Shown one piece after another: positions 6,365 to 14,207 of a stretch of 25,342 nt of DNA. Origin of the DNA: Candidatus Woesebacteria bacterium. Lineage in GTDB: Bacteria > Patescibacteriota > Microgenomatia > UBA8517. Position 1 is the stretch's first letter. Each line of letters starts with the position of its first letter. The translations under genes were made by a program, and so were the position numbers. The stretch is taken from the NCBI GenBank assembly GCA_030699485.1, contig JAUYMM010000028.1, positions 1 through 25,342 of the forward strand, given 5' to 3'. The notes beneath the pieces were generated by a model, which worked only from the letters and a program-made list of their open reading frames with translations, searched no databases and was not told where the DNA came from.

Positions 6365-7549
6365 ATGAATATCGAAACAAAAAATTTAATACACAATATA
6401 CCAGATGCTATTATTGAGCCAAACACTTTTGGTGACGAAAGTGATTTAAGCACAAGATTTGATAACAATCTTATGGGAATAATGAAAAGACCAGATCTTT
6501 CAGTTAGTTCTTTTCCCTGTACGCCAGAACGCATAGAGGAAGTTAAAATAAAGCTCGTTGATCATTTTATCTCTGTTGCAAGTGATTTAGGTACTGTAGG
6601 TTCGACTGGAGGAGAGTTGACGTTAGCTCAAGGACACATTGACAGACTTTTTCAAAAACTTATTCAAACAGGATCCACTTCCGAAAAAGATTTTATTAAA
6701 GGTGGCGCACTTGAATTTTATAAAATTTCAAAATATATCCTCGGACCTCTTTGGACTGGTTATGTAAACAAAGTTTTTTCCAACGGTGACGGAAACGGAG
6801 TCTACTTATTTGCCGCACGAGATGCAACTCCAATTTATTGGGCAGCAAAGGGAATGTTGTCTCCTTCTTATTCTCGAAAATATCCGATCGACAATTCCAA
6901 GCTGATACATGTAGATTGGAACAGATGGTTTATGGGTCAGGAAGACGAAACAGATGATGGAAGAAAACCACTTCCATTTGATCATCCACACATGAAATCT
7001 TTTTATAAACAAATGGGTTTTGCAAATGGCCAGACTGTCAAAATTGTAGAACCAGGTGCTTGGGGATCAGCTGCAAATGCATTACGTACAGTTATGCCTG
7101 ATCAAAAATTTGAATTATGGTTTATGTTTAGTCACATGCCAGAATATATATATGGTTTTCTCAACGACAACGCTCCTAGAATGAGCGATAAATATTTTGA
7201 GATGATAAATGATACTGCAGAAGCAGTTCCAAAACCCTACGTTCGTCCTGAGACCCTTGCTGAACACGAAAATACTATTGTTGCAGATCTACGTGGCAAA
7301 ATCATCAATTCGCCATATATGAAAATTTGGAGTTGGGCAGTGAACCAAGGTGCATATGACGCTGGTATTCATTATGTAAAAGGTGAAAGAGTTGATATAA
7401 AACAACATATTGAAAAAATTATTGAACTTTCAAAACTTTCTCAAAAAGGTAATTGGACAGGCGTACTTCCAAATAATACTATGACTTGGACGGAGGGTGA
7501 AAACTGGAGAAAGAATTGGAAATGGGGAAAAATTCCACCACTTAAATAA
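6365..7549 (+). CDS. uncharacterised 394-aa protein with an AARDATP motif
   Basis: No family is recognised with confidence. A central segment, YLFAARDATPIYWAAKGML (about residues 145-165), then LIHVDWNRWFMG and VKIVEPGAWGSAANAL, recalls the (F)LARDG...VD.GWxGS arrangement found beside HAD-like domains in surface-sugar proteins of the COG5610 type. That resemblance is weak. The C-terminus is rich in Trp and Lys (WTEGENWRKNWKWGKIPPLK). There is no signal peptide or membrane span. It is the first structural gene after the Thr-rich attenuator and is followed after 2 bases by the PfkB kinase gene, so the two probably share a pathway. The ATG at 6365 is the first after the terminator and lacks a Shine-Dalgarno. 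Confidence 0.8.
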   Translation: MNIETKNLIHNIPDAIIEPNTFGDESDLSTRFDNNLMGIMKRPDLSVSSFPCTPERIEEVKIKLVDHFISVASDLGTVGSTGGELTLAQGHIDRLFQKLIQTGSTSEKDFIKGGALEFYKISKYILGPLWTGYVNKVFSNGDGNGVYLFAARDATPIYWAAKGMLSPSYSRKYPIDNSKLIHVDWNRWFMGQEDETDDGRKPLPFDHPHMKSFYKQMGFANGQTVKIVEPGAWGSAANALRTVMPDQKFELWFMFSHMPEYIYGFLNDNAPRMSDKYFEMINDTAEAVPKPYVRPETLAEHENTIVADLRGKIINSPYMKIWSWAVNQGAYDAGIHYVKGERVDIKQHIEKIIELSKLSQKGNWTGVLPNNTMTWTEGENWRKNWKWGKIPPLK

Positions 7550-7551
7550 AA

Positions 7552-8373
7552 ATGAAAATCGCAGTAGTTGGAGACATAGGCATTGATTATTATGAAAATC
7601 TTAATTTGTTAAAACCTGGTGGAATTGCATTTAATTTCGCATATAATCTTAAAAAATCTGGTGTAAAAAACGTTTCTTTGGTTTCCGTTTTGGGCAACGA
7701 CGAATACACCAAAAAACTATTGGCAGTTCTAAAAAAGACAAAAATAAATTCAAACAATATTCAAAAAATTTCTGGAAATTCACCCAAACAAAATATTTTT
7801 CTTAAAAAGGGAGAAAGAAAATTCACTGGTTACGCGCCCGAGGTACTTAAAAATTGGAAGTTAAGAAAAAAAGATATTGAATTTATTAAAACACAGGACG
7901 CAGTTTTTGTGCCATTGAACGACGGAATGAAGCACATTTTTGATGCAATCAAGAAAATAGACCGAGTAATAAAAGTTGTTGATTTTTCACAGGATTCTGA
8001 ATTTGCTGATTTTGACAAAAAAGAAAATGTAATTACTAAAAATGCTAAATATTTTGATATAATTTTTGTAGGCGGCAAGAAAAAACATCAAAAACTAATT
8101 CAATCGCTATCTGAGAAATATTCCAAAAAAGTGTTTGTTCTAACTCTTGGTAAAAGTGGGAGTATCGGTTTCTTAAATAAATCTACAATTAATCAATCAG
8201 CTTATAAAATAAATCGCATTGTAGACACAACAGGTTGTGGAGATGCTTTCCAAGCCGGATTTTTAGCAAGTTGGATAAAGAAGAAAAATATCAAAACTGC
8301 TTTACAAAGTGGAACCAAAAGAGCATCCAGTATAATAAAGCATGTTGGTTCGACCCCCTTAATACTCAAATGA
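7552..8373 (+). CDS. PfkB-family carbohydrate kinase (FrlD-like)
   Basis: A ribokinase-fold kinase expected to phosphorylate a sugar or sugar adduct with ATP. PfkB signature 1 is seen as KPGGIAFNFAYNLKKSG (about residues 20-36) and signature 2 as DTTGCGDAFQAGFLASW (about 225-241), which contains the catalytic Asp of GCGDA. The segments VVDFSQDSEFADF, VLTLGKSGSIGF and KRASSIIKHVGSTP resemble fructoselysine 6-kinase FrlD, and the 273-residue length fits that subgroup better than ribokinase (~310). Substrate specificity is inferred only. It lies 2 bases after the 394-aa protein gene and overlaps the AllA-like gene by ATGA, so all three are likely co-translated under the Thr-rich attenuator. Confidence 0.85.
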   Translation: MKIAVVGDIGIDYYENLNLLKPGGIAFNFAYNLKKSGVKNVSLVSVLGNDEYTKKLLAVLKKTKINSNNIQKISGNSPKQNIFLKKGERKFTGYAPEVLKNWKLRKKDIEFIKTQDAVFVPLNDGMKHIFDAIKKIDRVIKVVDFSQDSEFADFDKKENVITKNAKYFDIIFVGGKKKHQKLIQSLSEKYSKKVFVLTLGKSGSIGFLNKSTINQSAYKINRIVDTTGCGDAFQAGFLASWIKKKNIKTALQSGTKRASSIIKHVGSTPLILK

Positions 8374-8888
8374 AAAATACTATCAAAATAAAAGTAGAAG
8401 AACTGAACATCGAAACTTTTAAGCCTTTCGGTCAAATTGTTTTAGGTCCTGTAGAAAAACCTAACTATAAAGATATTTCGTGGAAATCCCTTTTTCCTGT
8501 AGCACAAATCCATTTGCCTCAAGGAGAATTGGGTTGGGTAATCTCAAAAAAGCCGAAAAAAGGAATGATTATTGAAGGTATGGAAAGAGAGCCGGAAATA
8601 GAGATTATTTGGCCTGTAGACAAACCAATTATTCAAGTAGTTTCCATACCCGGAAATCTAAGTGATCATTCGGAGCAACCGAATGCTAAAAGTACCAAGG
8701 CTTTTTTGATTAAACCTGGACAAGTGATAATCATGAAAGCCGGAACTTGGCACTATGCGGCATTTCCTGCAGGTTCAAAAGAAGTTTTTTACTACTTCAT
8801 GACAAAAGATCACCCAAGAGAACCTGGATGGAAGGATGTTGCGTGGGTACCTTTCAAAGATGAGGTAGTAATTGAGATTGAAAATTAA
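8370..8888 (+). CDS. ureidoglycolate-lyase (AllA)-like cupin protein
   Basis: A 172-residue protein resembling the AllA/ureidoglycolate lyase family, a cupin-like fold. It begins with VEELNIETFKPFGQIV, typical of AllA. The later segments DHSEQPNAKSTKAFLIKPGQVIIMKAGTWHYAAFP show the conserved P...A.LI.PG...I...G.WH pattern. The start at 8370 is chosen because it gives an ATGA overlap with the PfkB gene and begins at the family's N-terminus; a longer frame reaching upstream is not needed. No other purine or allantoin degradation genes are present, so it may act on a different compound, perhaps the product of the adjacent kinase. It converges on the inositol-monophosphatase-like gene with only one base between stops. 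Confidence 0.7.
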   Translation: MKNTIKIKVEELNIETFKPFGQIVLGPVEKPNYKDISWKSLFPVAQIHLPQGELGWVISKKPKKGMIIEGMEREPEIEIIWPVDKPIIQVVSIPGNLSDHSEQPNAKSTKAFLIKPGQVIIMKAGTWHYAAFPAGSKEVFYYFMTKDHPREPGWKDVAWVPFKDEVVIEIEN

Positions 8889-8889
8889 T

Positions 8890-9756
8890 TTAACTTAGTT
8901 TTGATGGTAGATCAATTAGACTATTAAGACTTTTCATAATCTCGTTGTTTGCGGCGATTACGAAACTTCTATTCCCCATACCTTCAATCGAAAACTCTAG
9001 GCCTGGTTTGGCCATCGGCTCCATTACGCAACCTGCTTCCCTTGCAAGAAGAAATACTGCCGGCCATTCATGAGGTCCCAATTCATATAGCAATGCTGCT
9101 TGTAGTTTGCCAGACACTACGTAGCAGGCCTCCGAAAGAGAACACATTTCCATGTGCACCCCCCCAATATTATCCCAAAATCTTCGTGTCATCGCAAAAA
9201 ATCTTTCTGGGTGATTCAGGTAGCTTGTTGATACAACAGATATTTTTAAATTTGTCTCCTTTGAGGGAACTGCAATATTCCCATTTAGTTTAGTTCCAGA
9301 AAACATTTTTGCCATAAATGACTCGTTTTTGATTGGAAATCTAACCATACCTAAAATTGGAAAGTCTTTATATCTCAGACTAACAGCAATTGCACATTCG
9401 TCGTTTCCCGCTTTATAATTGGTGGTCCCGTCTATTGGATCAATAGCCCACATCCAGTTGCTTTTTTTATCCGTTTTATCTCCGTATTCTTCCCCATAGA
9501 CATTGTGGTTTGCAAAGTGATTTTTAACCCAATCTTGGAATAACGACTCTATTTCAGTGTCTGCCGGAGTCGCAAAATCATTTTGAGATTTGTACTTAAC
9601 CACAAGGTCTTCTTTCCCATGGTTATCTATAAATATTCTAGTCGCCTTATCAAAGAAATCCTCCAGCTCTATTTTCGCTTTCTCGACAACCCGATCGAGC
9701 TCCTCCCGAGGAAGATTCAAATATTCACTTTGTAACATCTCTTTCATATTTGTCAT
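8890..9756 (-). CDS. inositol-monophosphatase-family phosphatase
   Basis: A metal-dependent, lithium-sensitive-type sugar or inositol phosphate phosphatase. Signature motifs are visible: YGEEYGD (metal-ligand Glu) and WAIDPIDGTTNY (metal-ligand Asps of DPIDGTTN). The usual C-terminal WD.AA motif appears as PHEWPAVFLLAREAGC, so the metal-ligand Asp looks replaced by Glu. At 288 residues it is slightly longer than the usual 260-270 because of an N-terminal extension. It is the last gene of a minus-strand operon with the APH-like kinase and BtpA-like gene, and its ATG overlaps the BtpA stop (ATGA). The substrate is unknown. The sequence here is noticeably less A+T-rich than the flanking housekeeping genes. 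Confidence 0.85.
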   Translation of the reverse strand: MTNMKEMLQSEYLNLPREELDRVVEKAKIELEDFFDKATRIFIDNHGKEDLVVKYKSQNDFATPADTEIESLFQDWVKNHFANHNVYGEEYGDKTDKKSNWMWAIDPIDGTTNYKAGNDECAIAVSLRYKDFPILGMVRFPIKNESFMAKMFSGTKLNGNIAVPSKETNLKISVVSTSYLNHPERFFAMTRRFWDNIGGVHMEMCSLSEACYVVSGKLQAALLYELGPHEWPAVFLLAREAGCVMEPMAKPGLEFSIEGMGNRSFVIAANNEIMKSLNSLIDLPSKLS

Positions 9757-10649
9757 TTTAACACTTTTAAAACGTCAATTACTTTTTTCGCGTCTATAAC
9801 CCCAAGTTTTTCTTCAAACATTGACCCAGCTAAAAACCCCCGAAAATTATCCTTTTTAATCCACTCTATATCTTCGCACTTTATGCCACCAGAAACCAAT
9901 ATTGGAATATTAAACTTATTGTTTGAACCATGTAAATGTGCATTATCTTTTCCCAAAACTACAGCAGCTGCAGAGTTTAAATTAGCCTTTTGAGCCGAAG
10001 CTTCAAAATTGGTAGGATTGACCAACGGATAATAGTTAGAATTAGATCCTGCTAAAATTATAATATTCTTTGCATCTATATTTCGTTGAAAATCTTTTAC
10101 CAAAGCTGGGTTTGGTTTAAAAATAAAGGAATGATCGAAATTCGCCTCTTCCTTAGAGCATTCAATAGGATCAACAAATTCATCTACAGCAACAAAATCC
10201 AAACTAGCAGATTTTGCTATCGTTAGAGCACCATAAATATCAAAAAGAATTAGGTTTATACCAACTCTAAATTTGCCTTCCGATTCCTTTTTCGCAATAA
10301 GAGCCAAATTAAAATAATAATCTAGTAGATTTTTGTCATCATAAAAAATTCTATGTGGTCTATCCATATAGCTCTCTAAGACAACACCGTCTATACCAGT
10401 TTCACGAAGCTTTACTAGATTCTCCTTTAGATTTTGTGCAACATGTTCAAAACTGGGATGTCTCTCGAAACCAATGGCCGGGAGCAATCTTAAACCCGCA
10501 ATTGCCACAATATCTTTCCCAAAAACCTCATCAAATATTTTATTTGTATCTTTTTCTTCCGATGCCAAATCTTTATGCTCAGCTACCCATTTTGAATAAA
10601 ATTTAGCCTGGCTTTCGGAAATTTCTTCAACTGGCAAATATTCTTTCAT
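9753..10649 (-). CDS. BtpA-family TIM-barrel protein
   Basis: A 298-residue probable (beta/alpha)8 barrel of the BtpA/SgcQ type. It shows LRLLPAIGFERHPSFEHV early (compare the IGMLHL.PLPG start of the family), then LRETGIDGVVLESYMDRP, VGINLILFDIYGALTIA, DFVAVDEFVDP and a late glycine loop IPILVSGGIKCEDI followed by GFLAGSMF. The family's biochemistry is poorly established; homologues occur in sugar-utilisation operons. It overlaps the upstream APH-like kinase gene and the downstream phosphatase gene by ATGA on each side. A paralogue, more typical of the family, lies at 13348-14175 on the opposite strand of the divergent pair, suggesting a shared pathway. Confidence 0.7.
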   Translation of the reverse strand: MKEYLPVEEISESQAKFYSKWVAEHKDLASEEKDTNKIFDEVFGKDIVAIAGLRLLPAIGFERHPSFEHVAQNLKENLVKLRETGIDGVVLESYMDRPHRIFYDDKNLLDYYFNLALIAKKESEGKFRVGINLILFDIYGALTIAKSASLDFVAVDEFVDPIECSKEEANFDHSFIFKPNPALVKDFQRNIDAKNIIILAGSNSNYYPLVNPTNFEASAQKANLNSAAAVVLGKDNAHLHGSNNKFNIPILVSGGIKCEDIEWIKKDNFRGFLAGSMFEEKLGVIDAKKVIDVLKVLK

Positions 10650-11758
10650 ATATTTTGCAATATACCCCTAAGTTTTTTAATCTCACGAACAGATTCATCA
10701 GTTCTATCGATTCCATAAATTGTATCCATAATCAAAAAGTCCATATACTGCCAAAGTCCATAAATGGCTACATATTTATCGATGTCCTGCGAAATGCTTC
10801 CACCAGCTTTTGTGTAACCTTTCAAAAAATCTTGCGAGGCATCCATGCCGCCTATTTTCCAAGCCAGCCATAAAGACAAATCAAATGACTTTCCTTCGAT
10901 ACCGCCCCTTTCAAAATCTATGACTGAGACATTCCATTTCCCATTGGTTTTATTTGCAATCAGGTTTCCATCCCAGAAATCTCCATGAGAAAGCGTAGGC
11001 TTCCCATCATTGTCAATTAAGCGAAGTACAGCTTCACTAGAGTATAGCTTTGCAACATCCTGTAAAAATGTTTTCCACTCATCTTCACTGTCAACCAGAT
11101 CGCTAAAATGTTCGAGCTTATTTACCTTGTCATACATCCCATAAAGACAACTCAAGGTGGTCGTTACTTTTGTTAAAAAGTATTTTGACCACGTATCAAA
11201 TCCCTTTGCCTCAATTTCCAACGTTCCAAATCTTCCTGCTAGAAGTGGAATACTGTTTATACTTGCAAGGATTTTTCCTTTTTCAAATTCCAACACGGAT
11301 AGCTCCTGAGGACTCACATTCGGAACTCTTAAATCAACACATTTTTTGCCCTCAACTATCGTTTCTATGAAAAGTTCTACCTCTCCTTCAGGCCTTCCAT
11401 ACAAAATAGGGTATGGGGCAGCAATCCCTTCGTTTTGGATTAAAGCCAATATTTTTGACTCATTTTCTAGTTTATTGGGGTTCCATCCTCCTATTTCTTC
11501 TGACAAAGTGACTTCTCTTGGCTCGCGTTTTGTTTCAGAGATCTTGATTATCGATTTAAATTTTTCTCCCTGTACGGTGACAAGCTCGGCTACAAAGACA
11601 TTGTTTGTCATTGCAGACACGTCTCGACTAAACCCTTCAACTGAAGATAAACCTACGCCATTTTTGGCCAGAAAGGAACTAACTTTTTGATCAAGGGAAG
11701 CGCCTAGACCCTTCTCCCTAGTCGATCCCAAAACTGTATTTCTAACAATTTCTATCAT
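10646..11758 (-). CDS. APH/fructosamine-kinase-fold phosphotransferase
   Basis: A 370-residue kinase of the aminoglycoside phosphotransferase/choline-kinase fold. The catalytic Brenner loop is LSHGDFWDGN (about residues 255-264; HGD base and metal-ligand Asn), followed by the DFG-equivalent VIDFERGG and DLSLWLAWKIGG. An N-terminal lobe with FVAELVTVQGEKFKSIIKISE supplies the probable ATP-site lysine, and EVELFIETIVEGKKC forms the hinge. The family phosphorylates small hydroxylated compounds, so a sugar, sugar-amine or nucleoside is likely here. Antibiotic resistance is less likely given the metabolic neighbours. It is the first gene of the minus-strand operon and is divergent from the HAD gene at 11798, with 39 bases between starts. 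Confidence 0.75.
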   Translation of the reverse strand: MIEIVRNTVLGSTREKGLGASLDQKVSSFLAKNGVGLSSVEGFSRDVSAMTNNVFVAELVTVQGEKFKSIIKISETKREPREVTLSEEIGGWNPNKLENESKILALIQNEGIAAPYPILYGRPEGEVELFIETIVEGKKCVDLRVPNVSPQELSVLEFEKGKILASINSIPLLAGRFGTLEIEAKGFDTWSKYFLTKVTTTLSCLYGMYDKVNKLEHFSDLVDSEDEWKTFLQDVAKLYSSEAVLRLIDNDGKPTLSHGDFWDGNLIANKTNGKWNVSVIDFERGGIEGKSFDLSLWLAWKIGGMDASQDFLKGYTKAGGSISQDIDKYVAIYGLWQYMDFLIMDTIYGIDRTDESVREIKKLRGILQNI

Positions 11759-11783
11759 TTCTTTAAAATAGGCAGAACTGGTG

Positions 11784-11789
11784 TATAAT
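11784..11789 (+). promoter_or_regulatory. -10 box in the divergent promoter region
   Basis: TATAAT lies 8 bases before the ATG at 11798, again predicting an essentially leaderless mRNA. The -35 region (around TTTAAA at 11762-11767) is poor. The minus-strand gene starting at 11758 must be driven from the same 39-base gap. Expression of the two operons is therefore likely linked. Confidence 0.55.
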
Positions 11790-11797
11790 ATCAGACG

Positions 11798-12796
11798 ATG
11801 GGTGTAGAAACAAGGATTGAGGAAAAAAGTGTATCTGAACAGAAAGGCATAACAGCCCTGAGGGAGATTTTGTCTAAAACGGATTCCGTCTGGATAACTG
11901 ATTTAGATGATACAATAAAAGAGTCTAGAAGGGTTCTTTGGGCTGATGGAAAAGAAAGAAAGTTGCACCCAGAAACGACCATTGCCCTATTGGCTATAAA
12001 TAAAGCAGGTATAAAACTTGGGATTGCTACAGAACAAACTTTTGCCGAAATTTTACCATTCATAACTGACCTCAGTGAATTAACCCTGAATTCTAAAAAT
12101 CCATATGCTTTATTCAATGGATTAATCGTAGGGGAGGGAGGGAGTGTTCTAAAAAGTGCACAAAAAGATTTGGTCGTTATTGCCCCTAAACGTGTACTTG
12201 AAGATAAGAAAAAAATAGACAATGGGATCAAACAAATCCTAATTCCATCAAAAGTAGAAGGACGTTTCTATCTAAAAGGAACGAACCCCGAGGAAGGTAC
12301 CCTTGTCAGACCACCCCCAGATGAAAATGCTTACCAGGCAAGTTCTAGTATTTGGGAGGACGGGCCACACCAAAGTGAAGATCCTAGTTACGTTAAAAGA
12401 TATGGTAAGAATCAGCAAGTTGTTGAGGGCTTAATTGCAGAATTGGGTATAGAGAGTTTGAGAGCATTTGAAGCAGGTAACGGAACCTTGAGAATTACTG
12501 GAAAATTTATAAACAAAAGGCACACGCTTTCACTTTTGGCTGTATATGGCTATTTGGATCTTTCAAAGACTATTTATTCATGTGACGGACCAAACGACCT
12601 TGGTTTGGCAGACAAAATCAAATCTAAAGGAGGAGGGGTTGTTGCAGTTTCTAATGCAATTGCTCAACTCCATGGGCTATCAGACTATTCTGCAACAAAA
12701 GTCGCTGGATTAGGTTTTGCAGAAGCGGTTTCATTGATTTTTCCGAATGAATATATACAGGCAAAAAAAGAATTGCAACACCTCAAACTGGCATGA
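11798..12796 (+). CDS. HAD-superfamily phosphatase (Cof/sucrose-phosphatase-like)
   Basis: A 332-residue haloacid-dehalogenase-type hydrolase. The nucleophile motif is WITDLDDTIKES (DLDDT, about residues 39-43). Motif II falls near LGIATEQT, where the usual Thr/Ser is seen. Motif IV is YSCDGPNDLGLADKIKSKGG, the GDGxND-type acidic pair of Cof-like phosphatases, with GVVAVSNA after it. A cap region with GEGGSVL (compare NGA/GG in the family) lies between. It probably removes phosphate from a sugar phosphate; the substrate is unknown. It is the first gene of the plus-strand arm of the divergent pair, starts just after a TATAAT box, and overlaps the next HAD gene by ATGA. Confidence 0.8.
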   Translation: MGVETRIEEKSVSEQKGITALREILSKTDSVWITDLDDTIKESRRVLWADGKERKLHPETTIALLAINKAGIKLGIATEQTFAEILPFITDLSELTLNSKNPYALFNGLIVGEGGSVLKSAQKDLVVIAPKRVLEDKKKIDNGIKQILIPSKVEGRFYLKGTNPEEGTLVRPPPDENAYQASSSIWEDGPHQSEDPSYVKRYGKNQQVVEGLIAELGIESLRAFEAGNGTLRITGKFINKRHTLSLLAVYGYLDLSKTIYSCDGPNDLGLADKIKSKGGGVVAVSNAIAQLHGLSDYSATKVAGLGFAEAVSLIFPNEYIQAKKELQHLKLA

Positions 12797-13344
12797 AAGA
12801 AACAAAAGAAAAAACAAACCCAACCCAAATTGCATTTTTTGATGCAGATAAAACCTTGTGGCAAGTAGTGTCTCAATCGAAAGGAGATGATTATGCTAGC
12901 AAGGGTGCTTTTGATGGGATTAGTCGCACTTTTATCCTTGATCAAGAAAATGTAGTAATTAGGCTTGAAGATGAAACTAAATTGATTTTAAAGGATGGCG
13001 TCATAGAAACTTTAGAGAAGCTAACAAAGGAAGGTGTTGCGATTGGAATTATCAGTGACAACGTTTACGAGGACGTTCAAAAAGTCAGCGAACTTCTTAA
13101 AATTTGGCAATATTTCGATAAAGCTTTTACAAACGTCATTCTCTGGAACGGACCTGCAGATAAAGCATTGATGATTTTTGAAATCCTCAATAATCAACCT
13201 AAAATTGAAAAATCAAAAGTCTTATTAGTGGATGATGGGGAAAGGTATGGTACTCAAATGGCACAGTCTGGACATAATTTCATTCTTTCTCCAAAAGCCA
13301 CTTTCCCAAAAGCTTTAATATTGGAATTTTTTGGCATAAAATAA
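12793..13344 (+). CDS. HAD-superfamily hydrolase, short
   Basis: A 183-residue HAD hydrolase without an obvious large cap. The nucleophile motif is FFDADKTLWQV (DADKT, about residues 16-20). Motif II is GIISDN and motif IV is VLLVDDGERYGTQMA (acidic DD). The DxDxTLW start recalls magnesium-dependent phosphatase-1-like or FkbH-like proteins. It overlaps the longer HAD gene upstream by ATGA and precedes the BtpA-like gene by 3 bases, so the three form one translational unit. Two different HAD phosphatases in tandem suggest successive dephosphorylations, or two regulatory arms, in the same pathway. The substrate is unknown. Confidence 0.8.
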   Translation: MKETKEKTNPTQIAFFDADKTLWQVVSQSKGDDYASKGAFDGISRTFILDQENVVIRLEDETKLILKDGVIETLEKLTKEGVAIGIISDNVYEDVQKVSELLKIWQYFDKAFTNVILWNGPADKALMIFEILNNQPKIEKSKVLLVDDGERYGTQMAQSGHNFILSPKATFPKALILEFFGIK

Positions 13345-13347
13345 ATT

Positions 13348-14175
13348 ATGAATAAAATGGAACAAATATTTAATGTTAAAAAACCCATAATTGGAATGTT
13401 GCATTTAGATTACTTAGTTGGTGAAAATTTTAAAGGATTAGACATCGTTCTTCAAAAAGCCTTGGCAGACATAAAAGCGCTTGAAGAAGGTGGAGTTGAT
13501 GGAATTTTAATTGAAAATTGGAAAGAAGATTCTATTGGTGAATTTGTTAGTAAAGAAACTGCAAAAAATTTTATGAGTGCTTGTAAAAAACTTTCTAAAT
13601 ATATTCATATCCCATTTGGAATTAATGTATTAAATAATGATTACAAAGTTGCGTTTACCGTAGCTAAAGAAGTGAAAGCGACTTTTATTGAACTTGATGT
13701 TTTTGTTGATGATGTAGAATCAGATTTTGAAAACAATATTGAAGCGATACAAAACCCATTTCAAATCCATCCAAACCCAAAAGGTATTATTGCTTACGCA
13801 AAAAGTATTGGTGCAGATAACATTCCTTTATTTGTGTTTGTTCAACCTAAACACTATAAAATGTTAGATAAAGAAAAATCTATTCAAACATCTGTTAAAG
13901 AAGCAATCAAAAATGGTGCAACTGCCGTTCTAGTCACCAAGCATACAGGATTTGCGCCAACTATTGAATTGATAAACGAAGCGAAATCAGCATCTGAAGC
14001 GATACCAGTGGGTATAGGAAGCGGATTTAACTCAGAAAACGCAAGTGAATTCTTGAAAATTGTAGACTTTGCAGTAATCGGTACTTCTATCAAAATAAAT
14101 AGTATAACCGATAATCCGGTTGATAAAAATAAAGTTATAAACTTAATGAAAATAGTTAGAGCTGTTAGAATTTGA
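13348..14175 (+). CDS. BtpA-family TIM-barrel protein
   Basis: A 275-residue BtpA-family barrel, closer to the family pattern than its paralogue at 9753. It begins VKKPIIGMLHLDYLVGENFKG (family: K.VIGM.HL..LPG), followed by LEEGGVDGILIEN, PFGINVLNNDYKVAF, ATFIELDVFVDD and the late IPVGIGSGFNSENASEF then FAVIGTSIK phosphate-loop region. Start codons at 13348 and 13357 are both possible; the second gives MEQIFNV directly before the conserved region. It is the last gene of the HAD-HAD-BtpA operon. Its TGA (14173-14175) is embedded in the -35 box of the methyltransferase promoter. The reaction is unknown; a phosphorylated sugar or nucleoside ligand is likely from the barrel's phosphate loop. Confidence 0.8.
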   Translation: MNKMEQIFNVKKPIIGMLHLDYLVGENFKGLDIVLQKALADIKALEEGGVDGILIENWKEDSIGEFVSKETAKNFMSACKKLSKYIHIPFGINVLNNDYKVAFTVAKEVKATFIELDVFVDDVESDFENNIEAIQNPFQIHPNPKGIIAYAKSIGADNIPLFVFVQPKHYKMLDKEKSIQTSVKEAIKNGATAVLVTKHTGFAPTIELINEAKSASEAIPVGIGSGFNSENASEFLKIVDFAVIGTSIKINSITDNPVDKNKVINLMKIVRAVRI

Positions 14176-14200
14176 CAATATAGTTAATTGGTAATATATT
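14172..14200 (+). promoter_or_regulatory. near-consensus promoter of the methyltransferase operon
   Basis: Exact TTGACA (14172-14177) and TATATT (14195-14200) are separated by 17 bases. The ATG is only 7 bases beyond the -10 box, so the transcript should begin at or within a base of the start codon. The preceding gene's stop lies inside TTGACA. Confidence 0.75.
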
Positions 14201-14207
14201 AACCAGA

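Noticed and set aside
8235..8369. Longer version of the AllA-like gene starting 135 bases upstream
   Set aside because: The extra residues overlap the conserved PfkB signature 2 and the C-terminus of that kinase in another frame and resemble no AllA sequence; the ATG at 8370 gives a coupled ATGA start.
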